Source: Betaproteobacteria bacterium HGW-Betaproteobacteria-3 (GTDB taxonomy: Bacteria > Pseudomonadota > Gammaproteobacteria > Burkholderiales > Burkholderiaceae_C). From it: a stretch of 64,000 nt of DNA. Within the stretch, counting starts at the first letter, position 1. Each line of letters opens with the position of its first letter. The translations under genes were made by a program, and so were the position numbers. The stretch lies in NCBI GenBank assembly GCA_002842205.1, contig PHCI01000002.1, forward strand, positions 124,001 through 188,000, in the 5' to 3' direction. Positions 34,342-43,908 of this stretch are shown piece after piece. Below the pieces are notes generated by a model. That model was not told the DNA's origin and ran no database searches. It saw nothing but the letters and a program-made list of their open reading frames with translations.

Positions 34342-35424
34342 TCAGCGGTAAATGCGCAGGTGTCGCGGCGGTAAATGCAATGCCACCGACTGCCCTGCCG
34401 CCATCTGACCCAGATGCTGCAGCGGCACCTTGACACTGATCTCGGGTTGACCGGGAAGCTCGCAGCGCAGGCGAAGGTGGTCGCCAAAATAGATCACGTC
34501 GCTGATGGAGGCCTGCAGACGATTGCCGCCGTCACTGTGGGCATCGGCCACGGTCAGCCGTTCGGGCCGGATACTGCATTGCACCTTGTCGCCGGGCTGG
34601 GCCTGGTTGACGTTGATGCCCGACAGCTGTGCACCATCGTTCAGTTGCACGTCGCAATGTTCGCCATGGTTGTGCACAACCGTGGCGTCGAGCACCGAGT
34701 TGTCGCCCACGAAGCTGGCGACAAAACGGTTGGAGGGGGTCTCATACAGGCGGTCAACCTGGTCAATCTGCTGGATCACGCCGTCGTTGAACACCGCCAC
34801 ACGGTCCGACATGGTGAGCGCCTCGGACTGGTCGTGCGTCACGTAAACAAAAGTCACGCCCAGGCGGCGATGCAACGCCTTGAGTTCGAGTTGCATGTGC
34901 TCGCGCAGCTGCTTGTCCAGCGCACCCAGGGGCTCGTCCATCAGCACGAGTTGCGGGTCAAACACCAGCGCACGCGCCAGTGCCACGCGCTGCTGCTGTC
35001 CGCCCGAGAGTTGCGACGGGTAGCGGCTGCCCATGGGGTTCATCTGGACCATGTCGAGCGCGCGCTGCACCTTGGCTTCGCGGTCTGCCTTGCCAAGCTT
35101 GCGCACGCTGAGCGGGTACGCGATGTTGTCGGCCACCGTCATGTGCGGAAACAGCGCGTAGTTCTGGAACACCATGCCGAAGTTGCGCTTGTGCGGTGGC
35201 GTGCGCGTGATCGGCACGCCGTTGAGGCTGATCTCGCCCGCGGTGGGCGACTCGAACCCGGCCAGCATCATCAGCGTGGTGGTCTTGCCCGAGCCCGAAG
35301 GCCCCAGCAGCGAGAGGAATTCGCCTTTCTGGATTTCCAGATTCAAATCCTGAACCACCAGGGTGCGACCGTCGTAGGTCTTTTGCACGCCGGTGAAGGT
35401 GACGAGTGCGGTGCTCTGGGTCAT
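34342..35424 (-). CDS. Polyamine-type ABC transporter ATPase (PotA-like)
   Basis: 360 residues. Walker A is GPSGSGKTT at residues 41-49, the signature LSGGQQQR, Walker B VLMDEPLGALD and the H-loop VTHDQ. A C-terminal TOBE domain (about 290-355, DKVQCSIRPERLTV) is typical of the Pot/Ugp importer group. Start 35424 is chosen because upstream in-frame sequence is not homologous. It energises uptake from the inner face of the membrane. Confidence 0.92.
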   Translation of the reverse strand: MTQSTALVTFTGVQKTYDGRTLVVQDLNLEIQKGEFLSLLGPSGSGKTTTLMMLAGFESPTAGEISLNGVPITRTPPHKRNFGMVFQNYALFPHMTVADNIAYPLSVRKLGKADREAKVQRALDMVQMNPMGSRYPSQLSGGQQQRVALARALVFDPQLVLMDEPLGALDKQLREHMQLELKALHRRLGVTFVYVTHDQSEALTMSDRVAVFNDGVIQQIDQVDRLYETPSNRFVASFVGDNSVLDATVVHNHGEHCDVQLNDGAQLSGINVNQAQPGDKVQCSIRPERLTVADAHSDGGNRLQASISDVIYFGDHLRLRCELPGQPEISVKVPLQHLGQMAAGQSVALHLPPRHLRIYR

Positions 35425-35635
35425 GAACGCGATCGAATCCCATGGTGTGCGGCGGAATGCGCGGGGTTTTCCATGCAAGCCCTGTGCCCGTCTGTTGCGG
35501 CAAGCGGTAGCGGCTTGTCTGCCCACTTGGCCCAAACCGTGGCACGCGTGCGCTTGAGCGGGAGCGGGCTCACTGGGGTACCTTTGTCCTGCGGACTGCG
35601 GTGCGAGCTGGCTTGGGAACGGCTTGGCGCTGCGC

Positions 35636-36934
35636 TCATGCGCCTTGCAGGGCGGAAAGACTGGCCGCGATGATGTCCAGGCCTTCGTCAAGGATGGCGT
35701 CGCTGACCGTCAGCGGCACCAGAACCCGCACCACGTTGCCATAAGTCCCGCAGGTCAGCAGGATCAGGCCCCGCCGGGCGGCTTCGCTGGCCAGCGCCTT
35801 GGTCAGATTGGCGTCGGGCTGTTGCGGCTGGCCGCGCTGGCACAGCTCGATGGCCACCATGGCGCCCAGGCCGCGCACTTCGGCGATGCAATCGTGCTTT
35901 TGCGCCAATTTCTGCAACCGGCTGACGATGTGTTGACCGATGTCACGGCTGCGCTGGAGCAGGTTTTCCTGCTCGAAGACATCCAGCACCGCGAGTGCCG
36001 CGGCGCAGGCCAGCGGGCTGCCGGCGTAGGTGCCACCGAGGCCGCCAGGCGCCGGAGCGTCCATCACGTCGGCCCGGCCGATCACGGCCGAGATCGGGAA
36101 GCCGCCCGCCATGGACTTGGCCAGGGTGATGAGGTCGGGGGAGACGCCACTGTGCTCCACGGCAAACCAGGTGCCGGTGCGGCCGGCGCCGGTCTGCACC
36201 TCGTCGGCAACCAGCAAAATTCCGTGCAGGTCGCACAGCGTGCGCAGACGCTGCAACAGTTCGGTGGGGGCGACATTGAAGCCGCCTTCGCCCTGCACGG
36301 GCTCGATGATGATGGCCGCGACACGGCTGGCCTCGATGTCGTTCTTGAAGATCTGCTCGACCGACTCCATGGCGTCGTCCACGCTCACGCCGCGCAGTGC
36401 GCTCGGGAACCGGGCATGGAAGATTTCACCCGGGAAGGGCCCAAAGCCGGTTTTGTACGGGGCGACCTTGCCCGTCATGCCCAGCGTCAGCAGCGTGCGG
36501 CCGTGGTAGCCGCCGGCGAAGGCGATCACGCCTGAGCGGCCGGTGTGGGCGCGCGCGATCTTGATGGCGTTCTCAACGGCTTCGGCGCCGGTGGTCAGGA
36601 ACAGCGTCTTTTTGGCGAAGTCACCGGGAGCCTTGGCATTGAGGCGCTCGGCCAGTTCCACGTAGGGCTCGTAAGCGAGCACCTGAAAGCAGGTGTGGGT
36701 GTACTGGTCAAGCTGTGCCTTGACGGCTTCGACCACGGCGGGGTGGCGATGTCCGGTGTTGAGCACCGCGATGCCGCCGGCGAAGTCGATGTAGCGGCGG
36801 CCTTCCACGTCCCAGATCTCGGCGTTCTCGCCCCGGGCGATGAAAATCGGATGGCTGTGACCGACGCCACGCGGGATGGCGGCCTCACGGCGGGCCATGA
36901 GCATGGCGTTGGTGGCTTGGGTGTCGCGTTTCAT
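35636..36934 (-). CDS. gabT: 4-aminobutyrate aminotransferase
   Basis: 432 residues, class III PLP aminotransferase. Landmarks are FAGGIAVLNTGHRHP, FLTTGAEAVENAIKIAR, the cofactor segment LVADEVQTGAGRTG and the PLP lysine in LITLAKSMAGGFPI. It moves the amino group of GABA to 2-oxoglutarate, giving succinate semialdehyde, the substrate of GabD at the end of the same gene row. GGGGAGAT stands before the start at 36934. A 211-bp gap without a gene separates it from the ATPase gene. It is divergent from the GabR-like regulator. Confidence 0.93.
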   Translation of the reverse strand: MKRDTQATNAMLMARREAAIPRGVGHSHPIFIARGENAEIWDVEGRRYIDFAGGIAVLNTGHRHPAVVEAVKAQLDQYTHTCFQVLAYEPYVELAERLNAKAPGDFAKKTLFLTTGAEAVENAIKIARAHTGRSGVIAFAGGYHGRTLLTLGMTGKVAPYKTGFGPFPGEIFHARFPSALRGVSVDDAMESVEQIFKNDIEASRVAAIIIEPVQGEGGFNVAPTELLQRLRTLCDLHGILLVADEVQTGAGRTGTWFAVEHSGVSPDLITLAKSMAGGFPISAVIGRADVMDAPAPGGLGGTYAGSPLACAAALAVLDVFEQENLLQRSRDIGQHIVSRLQKLAQKHDCIAEVRGLGAMVAIELCQRGQPQQPDANLTKALASEAARRGLILLTCGTYGNVVRVLVPLTVSDAILDEGLDIIAASLSALQGA

Positions 36935-36991
36935 GAAGATCTCCCCGGGGCATGAAGTTGGATGGGATGGGGGCGCACTGTAGGCCTCATC

Positions 36992-37059
36992 GTACGCCGC
37001 TAACATATACAGACACCACTTTCGGCGTGATGCACTGTGCAGTACGCCGGGCCTATACA
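36992..37059. promoter_or_regulatory. Direct-repeat operator between gabT and its regulator
   Basis: GTACGCCG followed by TATACA occurs twice in the same direction: 36992-36999/37006-37011 and 37042-37049/37054-37059, exactly 50 bp apart for the first block. A small palindrome ACTGTGCAGT lies between. MocR/GabR regulators are known to bind spaced direct repeats; this is therefore the best operator candidate. Confidence 0.6.
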
Positions 37060-37081
37060 CAATAACCCTGAGCCGTCGCGC

Positions 37082-38488
37082 ATGTTTTCCCTGAATCCCA
37101 AAAGCAGCACACCTCTGGTGGTTCAGATCGTCGACGGGTTCCGCGACCTGATCCAGAGCGGCAACCTGCGGCCGGGGGCCAAGGCCGCGTCGATCCGGCA
37201 GTTTGCCCATGCGCATGGGGTGAGCGTGTACACCGTGGTCGACGCCTACGACCGGCTGGTGGCCCTGGGCTATTTTGTTTCCCGCCCGCACTCGGGTTTT
37301 TTTGTGCGCCAGCGTGACCTGCCCGCCCGCGCGCCCCCGGGCGGTGCGCCGTCCGAGGCTGCCAATTACAACTTTGACTCGATGTGGTATCTGCGCCGGG
37401 TGTTTGAGGCCCGGGCGCTGCAAATGAAACCGGGTTGCGGCTGGCTTCCGGGGGATTGGCTGTTTGAAGAAGGGCTGCGCCGCAGCCTGCGCACCCTGGC
37501 GGCCGAAAACGTGGATCTGGGCGGCTATGGCGAGCCCAAGGGGTTTGCGCCGCTGCGCCAGTTGGTGCGTGACCTGCTGGCCGAGCAGGAAATCGCCGTC
37601 ACCGCCGACCAGGTGCTGCTCACGCAAGGGTCCAGCCAGGCCATGGACCTGGTGGCGCGGCGGTTGGTCCGCCCCGGTGACGTCGTGCTGGTGGACGACC
37701 CCGGTTACCCCAACCTGTTGTTTTCATTGCGCTTTCTGGGCGCGCGGCTGATTGGCGTGCCGCGTACGCCCAGTGGCTACGATCTGGCGGCGCTGGAGGC
37801 GCTGGTGCTGGAGCACCAGCCCAAGGTGTTCTTCACCCAGCCCCGCCTGCAAAGCCCGACCGGCTCGGTGGCCAATCTGGCGCACCTGCACCGTGTCGTC
37901 CAACTGGCCGAGCAGCACCATTTCACGGTGGTCGAGAACGACATCTATGCCGACCTTGACCCGGAACCCCGCCCTTCGCTGGCCAGCCTGGACCAGCTTC
38001 AGCGGGTGGTCTACATCAGCAGCTTTTCCAAGACCATCTCGCCCAACATCCGCGTGGGATTCATGGCTGCGCCGCCCGACATGCTGGAGGATTTCGCCCA
38101 GCTTAAGATGATTTCGGGCCTGACCTCGTCCGAGTTCAGCGAACGCCTGGCCTACGGTGCGCTGGTGGACGGGCGTTGGCGCAAGCACCTGCGCGGCCTG
38201 CGCGAGCGTCTCGCACTGGCGCACCAACGCGTGGCCCAGCAGTTGGAAAACATCGGGTTCGAGCTGTTTTGCGAGCCCAAGGCCGGCCTGTTCCTGTGGG
38301 CGCGGCATCCGGACATTCCGAACGCCACCGAACTGGCCTACAAGGCCGCCGAACAGGACATTTTGCTGGGGCCGGGCCACCTGTTCACACCCGACCTGCA
38401 ACCCAGTTCCTGGGTGCGCTTTAACGTGGCGTTCACCGAAGAGCCGGCGGTGCAGGCCTTTCTGGAAGGCCAGCTTCGGCCGGCATGA
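37082..38488 (+). CDS. GabR/MocR-type PLP-dependent transcriptional regulator
   Basis: 468 residues. It has an N-terminal GntR-type winged helix (about 8-75, IQSGNLRPGAKAASIRQFAH, HGVSVYTVVDAYDRL). A type I aminotransferase-like domain follows, with PLP-binding lysine in ISSFSKTISPNIRVGF and DDPGYPNLLFSL. Members sense GABA plus PLP or related amines and activate gabTD-type operons. Start 37082 (ATG) is preferred to 37037 because the DNA-binding domain begins just after it and the direct repeats lie upstream. It is divergent from gabT, supporting local control. Confidence 0.9.
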   Translation: MFSLNPKSSTPLVVQIVDGFRDLIQSGNLRPGAKAASIRQFAHAHGVSVYTVVDAYDRLVALGYFVSRPHSGFFVRQRDLPARAPPGGAPSEAANYNFDSMWYLRRVFEARALQMKPGCGWLPGDWLFEEGLRRSLRTLAAENVDLGGYGEPKGFAPLRQLVRDLLAEQEIAVTADQVLLTQGSSQAMDLVARRLVRPGDVVLVDDPGYPNLLFSLRFLGARLIGVPRTPSGYDLAALEALVLEHQPKVFFTQPRLQSPTGSVANLAHLHRVVQLAEQHHFTVVENDIYADLDPEPRPSLASLDQLQRVVYISSFSKTISPNIRVGFMAAPPDMLEDFAQLKMISGLTSSEFSERLAYGALVDGRWRKHLRGLRERLALAHQRVAQQLENIGFELFCEPKAGLFLWARHPDIPNATELAYKAAEQDILLGPGHLFTPDLQPSSWVRFNVAFTEEPAVQAFLEGQLRPA

Positions 38489-38667
38489 CGCTCCAGCGCG
38501 GCACCCACCGTCCAATCGGCGACGCCAGCACGGGTGCGCACCTAATTTTTTCGATGGCTTGCGGCCCATCCGGGTGATGCGGCTGCCAGTTTGCGAAAAT
38601 ACACCACTTTGCCCGACCACCCCGGTCGGGCGCCCCGGTTTGATCTTCCTTCAGAACAGAACGCACC

Positions 38668-41556
38668 ATGACCCGCCCTGCCTCCGTTGCCGACATCCGC
38701 AAGACCTTCCTGGACTTCTTTGCCTCCAAGGGCCACACCGTGGTGGCGTCCAGCCCGCTCGTTCCCGGCAACGACCCGACGCTCATGTTCACCAACTCGG
38801 GCATGGTGCAGTTCAAGGACGTGTTCCTGGGCACCGACAAGCGCTCTTATGTGCGCGCCGCCTCGGTGCAGGCCTGCCTGCGCGCCGGTGGCAAGCACAA
38901 CGACCTGGAGAACGTGGGCTACACCGCGCGGCACCACACCTTCTTTGAGATGCTGGGCAACTGGAGCTTTGGCGATTACTTCAAGCGCGACTCGCTCAAG
39001 TGGGGCTGGGAACTGCTCACACAGGTCTACAAGCTGCCGGCCGACAAGCTCTGGGCCACGGTGTACATCGACGACGACGAGGCCTACGACATCTGGACCC
39101 AAGAGATCGGCCTGCCTCCCGAGCGCGTGGTGCGCATCGGCGACAACAAGGGCGCCAAGTACGCGTCCGACAACTTCTGGATGATGGCCGACACCGGCCC
39201 GTGTGGCCCGTGCAGTGAAATCTTCTACGACCACGGCCCCGAAATCCCCGGCGGCCCGCCCGGCAGCCCCGACCAGGACGGCGACCGCTACATCGAGATC
39301 TGGAACCACGTGTTCATGCAGTTCGACATGCAGGAAGACGGCAGCCTGAAAAACCTGCCCGCGCCCTGCGTGGACACCGGCATGGGTCTGGAGCGGCTGG
39401 CCGCCATCCTGCAGCATGTGCACAGCAATTACGAGATTGATATTTTTGACCAGCTGATCAAGGCCGCATCGCGCGAAACGGGCGAGAAAGACCTGGACAA
39501 CAAGAGCCTGCGGGTGATCGCCGACCACATCCGCGCCACGGCGTTTCTGGTGAGCGACGGCGTGATTCCGTCCAACGAAGGCCGCGGCTACGTGCAGCGC
39601 CGCATCGTCCGCCGCGCCATCCGCCACGGCTACAAGCTGGGCCGCAAGACGCCGTTCTTCCACAAGCTCGTGCCCGACCTGGTGCGCCTGATGGGCGAGG
39701 CGTACCCGAGCTTGGCGAACCAGGAAAAGCGCATCACCGACGTGCTGCGCGTGGAAGAAGAGTTGTTTTTGAGGACGTTGTCTAGCGGGCTGCGCGTTCT
39801 CGGGGACGAACTCGACAAGAAGCAAGCTGAGAGAAGTGCCGAAGTGCTCGGGTTTCCGTTCTATCTTGGCTCTCAGAGTGCTACAGAAAACGTGGATGGA
39901 TTCACATTCGCGACTCGAGCCAATGATCCAAACCTGTCGTTCATGCCAAATGAATTGCTAACCGTTTTCATTGCGCGAACGACGCTTGATGACCAAGAGG
40001 CGGATGATTTGGACCTAGAGGTGCGGATGAGCCGGTGGTCTTCGGATCGGCGAACCGAAACTCGAAATTGGGTCAAGCTGGAGCTGAGCGGCGCAGTGGC
40101 ATTCAAGCTTCATGACACCTATGGCTTTCCGCTTGACCTCACTCAGGACGTTTGCCGTGAGCAGGGCGTGACTGTGGACGAGGCCGGCTTTAACGCTGCT
40201 ATGGGCAAGCAGAAGGCCGCAGGCCGTGCCGCGGGCAAGTTCAAGATGGACCGCGCGCTGGAGTACACCGGCGCGGGCAACACCTTCACCGGCTATGAAA
40301 AGCTCGAAGGCGCGGCGAAAGTGGTTGCGCTGTATGTGGACGGCACCCCCGTCACCGAACTCAAGGCTGGCCAGAACGGCGTGGTCGTGCTCGACACGAC
40401 GCCGTTCTATGCCGAAAGCGGCGGTCAGGTGGGCGACGAGGGCGTGATCGCCTCGGGCAGCGCGCGTTTTGACGTGGCCGACACCCAGAAGATCAAGGCC
40501 GACGTGTTCGGCCACCACGGCACGCTGGCCAGCGGCGCGCTGAAGGTGGGCGATGCCGTGACCGCGCAGGTCGACACCGCGCGGCGCGCCGCCACGGTGC
40601 GCAACCACAGCGTTACGCACCTCATGCACAAGGCGCTGCGCGAGGTGCTGGGCAGCCATGTGCAGCAAAAGGGCAGCCTGGTCGATGCCGACAAGACGCG
40701 TTTTGACTTCACCCACAACGCCCCGGTGACCGACGCCGAGATCAAGGAGATCGAGCGCCGTGTCAACGAAGAAATCGTGGCCAACGCCGCCACGCAGGCG
40801 CGGGTGATGGACATCGAGTCGGCGCAGAAGACCGGCGCGGTGATGCTGTTTGGCGAGAAGTACGGCGAGACCGTGCGCGTGCTCGACATCGGCACCAGCC
40901 GCGAACTGTGCGGTGGCACGCACGTGCAGCGCACCGGTGACATCGGGTTTTTCACCATCACGGCCGAGGGCGGCGTGGCGGCCGGGGTGCGGCGCGTGGA
41001 GGCCGTGACCGGCCTGAACGCGCTGGTCTACGTGCAGGGCATGGAAGCCACGCTCGGTGGCGTGGCGGGCACGCTCAAGGTGGTGCCGGCCGAGGTGCCC
41101 GCCCGTGTGGGTGCCATGATGGAGCAGGTGCGCGAGTTGGAGAAAGAAATGGCCGCGCTCAAGGGTCGGCTGGCCTCGGCCCAGGGCGACGAACTGGTGA
41201 ACCAGGCGGTGGACGTCAAAGGCAAGGACGGCACGGTGATTCGTGTGCTGGCCGCGGTGCTGCCGGGCGCCGACGCCAAAACCCTGCGCGACACGCTGGA
41301 CAAGCTGAAAGACAAGCTGAAAACCGCCGCCATCGTGCTGGCCGCCGTGGACGGCGACAAGGTGCAACTGGCCGCGGGCGTGACCGCCGACTGCACGGCT
41401 CGGGTCAAGGCCGGCGAGTTGGTCAACTTTGTGGCCCGGCAAGTGGGCGGCAAGGGCGGCGGCAAACCCGACATGGCGATGGCCGGGGGCACCGATGCGT
41501 CGGGCCTGCCCCAAGCCCTGCAGTCGGTGCAAGCCTGGGTGGCCGAGCGCGCCTGA
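38668..41556 (+). CDS. alaS: Alanyl-tRNA synthetase with internal insertion
   Basis: 962 residues; the usual length is about 870-880. The catalytic core is normal ([41 protein letters not shown]), as are the editing domain ([30 protein letters not shown]) and C-terminal oligomerisation domain. Between residues about 383 and 473 (roughly 39815-40085) is an extra stretch of 80-90 residues ([20 protein letters not shown] and onward) in the helical tRNA-recognition region. DNA there is only about half GC and uses codons rare in neighbours. The flanking 60-120 bp share this bias, so a recombined tract is likely. The frame is intact and the essential domains look functional. Confidence 0.93.
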   Translation: MTRPASVADIRKTFLDFFASKGHTVVASSPLVPGNDPTLMFTNSGMVQFKDVFLGTDKRSYVRAASVQACLRAGGKHNDLENVGYTARHHTFFEMLGNWSFGDYFKRDSLKWGWELLTQVYKLPADKLWATVYIDDDEAYDIWTQEIGLPPERVVRIGDNKGAKYASDNFWMMADTGPCGPCSEIFYDHGPEIPGGPPGSPDQDGDRYIEIWNHVFMQFDMQEDGSLKNLPAPCVDTGMGLERLAAILQHVHSNYEIDIFDQLIKAASRETGEKDLDNKSLRVIADHIRATAFLVSDGVIPSNEGRGYVQRRIVRRAIRHGYKLGRKTPFFHKLVPDLVRLMGEAYPSLANQEKRITDVLRVEEELFLRTLSSGLRVLGDELDKKQAERSAEVLGFPFYLGSQSATENVDGFTFATRANDPNLSFMPNELLTVFIARTTLDDQEADDLDLEVRMSRWSSDRRTETRNWVKLELSGAVAFKLHDTYGFPLDLTQDVCREQGVTVDEAGFNAAMGKQKAAGRAAGKFKMDRALEYTGAGNTFTGYEKLEGAAKVVALYVDGTPVTELKAGQNGVVVLDTTPFYAESGGQVGDEGVIASGSARFDVADTQKIKADVFGHHGTLASGALKVGDAVTAQVDTARRAATVRNHSVTHLMHKALREVLGSHVQQKGSLVDADKTRFDFTHNAPVTDAEIKEIERRVNEEIVANAATQARVMDIESAQKTGAVMLFGEKYGETVRVLDIGTSRELCGGTHVQRTGDIGFFTITAEGGVAAGVRRVEAVTGLNALVYVQGMEATLGGVAGTLKVVPAEVPARVGAMMEQVRELEKEMAALKGRLASAQGDELVNQAVDVKGKDGTVIRVLAAVLPGADAKTLRDTLDKLKDKLKTAAIVLAAVDGDKVQLAAGVTADCTARVKAGELVNFVARQVGGKGGGKPDMAMAGGTDASGLPQALQSVQAWVAERA

Positions 41557-41568
41557 CGGGCGATCTTG

Positions 41569-41616
41569 CTTGCTACTTTAAGGGTAGCAAACTATGACCA
41601 TTTGACGGGGGCTTAT
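41569..41616. repeat. Dispersed hairpin repeat, copy 8
   Basis: Perfect stem TTGCTAC/GTAGCAA with loop TTTAAGG (41570-41590), then the core TGACCATTTGACGGGGGC (41595-41612). It fills the gap between the convergent stops of alaS (41556) and the HiPIP gene (41616). Confidence 0.9.
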
Positions 41617-41930
41617 CAGCCTTTTTTAGCCCAGGCGCTGCACCAGCCGTGGGCCGCCACCTGTTTGCCGCCGTACAGCGGGCAGGGCCCGGCGGCGTCG
41701 CCCGCCTTGCCCTGGTACAGCGCACAGGTGCCGCAGCGGTCGGTGGCGCCGCGCTTGGGGTACTTGGTTTTGTCGGCTTTGGCGGCGTCCGCCTTGTAGC
41801 CCAGTGCCATGGCCTGGGGGTCGGTTTCGGACAGCGTGGCCGCGGGCTGCGCCAAGGCAAATGGCCCTGTGGCCAGGGCGGCGCCGCCGACGGCAGAATG
41901 GATCACGAAAGTGCGACGGGTGGTTGGCAT
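41616..41930 (-). CDS. High-potential iron-sulfur protein (HiPIP)
   Basis: 104 residues. MPTTRRTFVIHSAVGGAALATG is a twin-arginine signal (TTRRTFV), as expected for a protein exported folded with its cluster. The mature part has the four cluster cysteines in CGTC, PCPLYGG and GWCSAW. It should carry one [4Fe-4S] cluster and shuttle electrons in the periplasm. Start 41930 has GAGGAGA upstream; the frame upstream is not homologous. The gene is monocistronic. Confidence 0.93.
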   Translation of the reverse strand: MPTTRRTFVIHSAVGGAALATGPFALAQPAATLSETDPQAMALGYKADAAKADKTKYPKRGATDRCGTCALYQGKAGDAAGPCPLYGGKQVAAHGWCSAWAKKG

Positions 41931-42096
41931 GGGGTTCTCCTCACAGGGTGGATGGGCCCGACGCGCAAGGGCCACGGGGCGGCGCCGGTGGCTTTTGGAG
42001 CGTGTCGGGCCGTGAAAGTTGCAGCGCCCTGCGCTGCGCGCCCGCCGGGCTCCCGGCTTCGTGGGGGGTTGGGGCTGTTGTGCCGACGGGCTGGAT

Positions 42097-43050
42097 TCAA
42101 CCGTCGGCATCGTCGCCCGGTGGCGGCCAGGCGAGTTGCCGCGCGCTTTCAAAGTGCCGGGCCTGGCCGGTGACCGGGTCGGTGAACGCAAGGGTGCGCG
42201 CCAGCAGTTGCAGCGGGCGCGTCAGGTCGTCCGTGGCGGCGGGGCCGTGCACCACCTTGGGGTAGAACAGGTCGTTGACGATGGGCAGGCCCAGCGCCGC
42301 CATGTGCACGCGCAACTGGTGCTGGCGGCCGGTGCGTGGCGTCAGGCGGTAATGGGCGAACGCGCCGTCCTGCGCCAGGCATTCGATCCAGGTGTCGGTG
42401 TTGGCGTCGCCGGGCACTTCGCTCTGCCGGAAGAACTGCGGCGCACGTGCCAGCCGGGTCTGGCGCCGTAGCGGAAACTGCAGAGCGCGGCTGGCGGGCG
42501 CCACCGCTTCGTACACCTTGGTGACGGCGTGCGTGCGAAACAGCGCCTGGTAGGCGTTGCGCTCGGTGGGCCGCACGGCAAACAGCACGACGCCCGCGGT
42601 CTCGCGGTCGAGCCGGTGCAGGGGCACCAGGGTGTCGAGGCCCAGGCGCTGCTTCAGGCGCACCAGCAGGGTCTGCTGCACATGGCGTCCACCGGGTGTG
42701 ACCGGCAAAAAGTGCGGCTTGTCGGCCACGACCAGATGGTCGTCGGCGTACAGCACGGTCTCTTCCAGCGGCACCACGGGTTCGGCGTCCACCTGGCGGT
42801 AATAAAACACCCGCGAGCCAGGCCGAAACGGCGCATCGACGGGCAGCGCCTGCCCGGTGTCGTCCAGCACCTCGCCCTGGTCCAGCCGCCGCGACCAGCC
42901 GTCGCGCGGCACGTGGGGAAAGCGCTGCGCCAGAAAGTCCAGCAGGCGGGCCCAGGGCGCCGCGCCTTTGGGTGTGGACGGCAATGCGACGCAACTGGCC
43001 GAGACGCCGTTGCGCGTGGGAATGGCGGGATGACGGGGCGGGCGGGGCAT
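42097..43050 (-). CDS. RluA-family pseudouridine synthase
   Basis: 317 residues. The catalytic motif HRLDRETAGVVLF (Asp near residue 151), preceded by VLYADDHLVVADKPH, and GRQHQLRVHMAALGLP identify the RluA family. An N-terminal stretch of about 85 residues may be a degenerate S4-like region (LDQGEVLDDTGQAL). Target is 23S rRNA or tRNA uridine; members of this long-N-terminus group are usually annotated without a fixed site. Its own start is separated from trmB by 48 bp, on the same strand. Confidence 0.87.
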   Translation of the reverse strand: MPRPPRHPAIPTRNGVSASCVALPSTPKGAAPWARLLDFLAQRFPHVPRDGWSRRLDQGEVLDDTGQALPVDAPFRPGSRVFYYRQVDAEPVVPLEETVLYADDHLVVADKPHFLPVTPGGRHVQQTLLVRLKQRLGLDTLVPLHRLDRETAGVVLFAVRPTERNAYQALFRTHAVTKVYEAVAPASRALQFPLRRQTRLARAPQFFRQSEVPGDANTDTWIECLAQDGAFAHYRLTPRTGRQHQLRVHMAALGLPIVNDLFYPKVVHGPAATDDLTRPLQLLARTLAFTDPVTGQARHFESARQLAWPPPGDDADG

Positions 43051-43098
43051 CGGTGCGGAGTGGCCTGCGGCGGGCAGGTGCGCTTGAACGGGCGGCGT

Positions 43099-43908
43099 TC
43101 AGACGCGCCGGAAAACCAGGTCCCACACGCCATGGCCGAGCTTGAGGCCGCGGTTTTCGAACTTGGTCAGGGGCCGGTAATGCGGTTTGGCGGCGTACGC
43201 CCCGTCGGCGGCGGTGTTGGTCAGCAGCGGCTCGGCGCCCAGCACCTGCAGCATCTGTTCGGCATAGGGTTGCCAGTCGGTGGCGCAGTGCAGGTAGCCG
43301 CCGGGTTGGAGCCGGGTGGCCAGCTTGGTCACCAGCGGCGGCTGGATCAGGCGGCGCTTGTGGTGGCGCAGCTTGTGCCAGGGGTCGGGGAAGAAGATGT
43401 GGATGCCGTCCAGGCCGCGCGAGGGGGTGGCGGCGTCCCACACGGGCAGCATGTGGTCGATGACTTCCACGGCGTCGTGGGCCAGGATGCGGATGTTGCC
43501 CAGCTGCAGCTCGCCGATGCGTTTGAGCAGCGCACCCACGCCGGGTTCGTGCACCTCGCAGCACAGGAAGTTGTGGTCGGGCAGCACCCCTGCAATGTGG
43601 GCCGTGGCTTCGCCCATGCCAAAGCCGATTTCCAGGATCAGCGGCGCGCTGCGGCCGAACGCGGCCGCGGGGTCCAGCGTGGCATCGGGGGTGTAGGGCA
43701 GCAGGAAGCGCGGGCCCAGTGCTTCGAAGGCCCGGGTCTGGCCCGTGGTGGTGCGCCCGGCGCGGCGCACGTAGCTGCGAATGGTGCGCGGATGGGCCAC
43801 GCCTTGCGGCGCGGCGGACGACGCCGGGGAGGGGGCCGCGGGTGCGCCGTCTGGAAGGGCCGGGGCGGTGTCGCCGGGAACGGCGGAGGGGGTGTTTGCG
43901 GGAGTCAC
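43099..43908 (-). CDS. trmB: tRNA (guanine46-N7)-methyltransferase
   Basis: 269 residues from a GTG at 43908 that overlaps the gluQ stop (GTGA). It has a Pro/Ala-rich N-terminal tail of about 40 residues, then TrmB motifs. The SAM site is [17 protein letters not shown], with [16 protein letters not shown] and the closing [17 protein letters not shown]. It makes m7G46 in tRNA variable loops. An upstream GTG (43947) would add 13 residues and overlap gluQ more; the GTGA coupling makes 43908 more likely. Confidence 0.93.
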   Translation of the reverse strand: MTPANTPSAVPGDTAPALPDGAPAAPSPASSAAPQGVAHPRTIRSYVRRAGRTTTGQTRAFEALGPRFLLPYTPDATLDPAAAFGRSAPLILEIGFGMGEATAHIAGVLPDHNFLCCEVHEPGVGALLKRIGELQLGNIRILAHDAVEVIDHMLPVWDAATPSRGLDGIHIFFPDPWHKLRHHKRRLIQPPLVTKLATRLQPGGYLHCATDWQPYAEQMLQVLGAEPLLTNTAADGAYAAKPHYRPLTKFENRGLKLGHGVWDLVFRRV

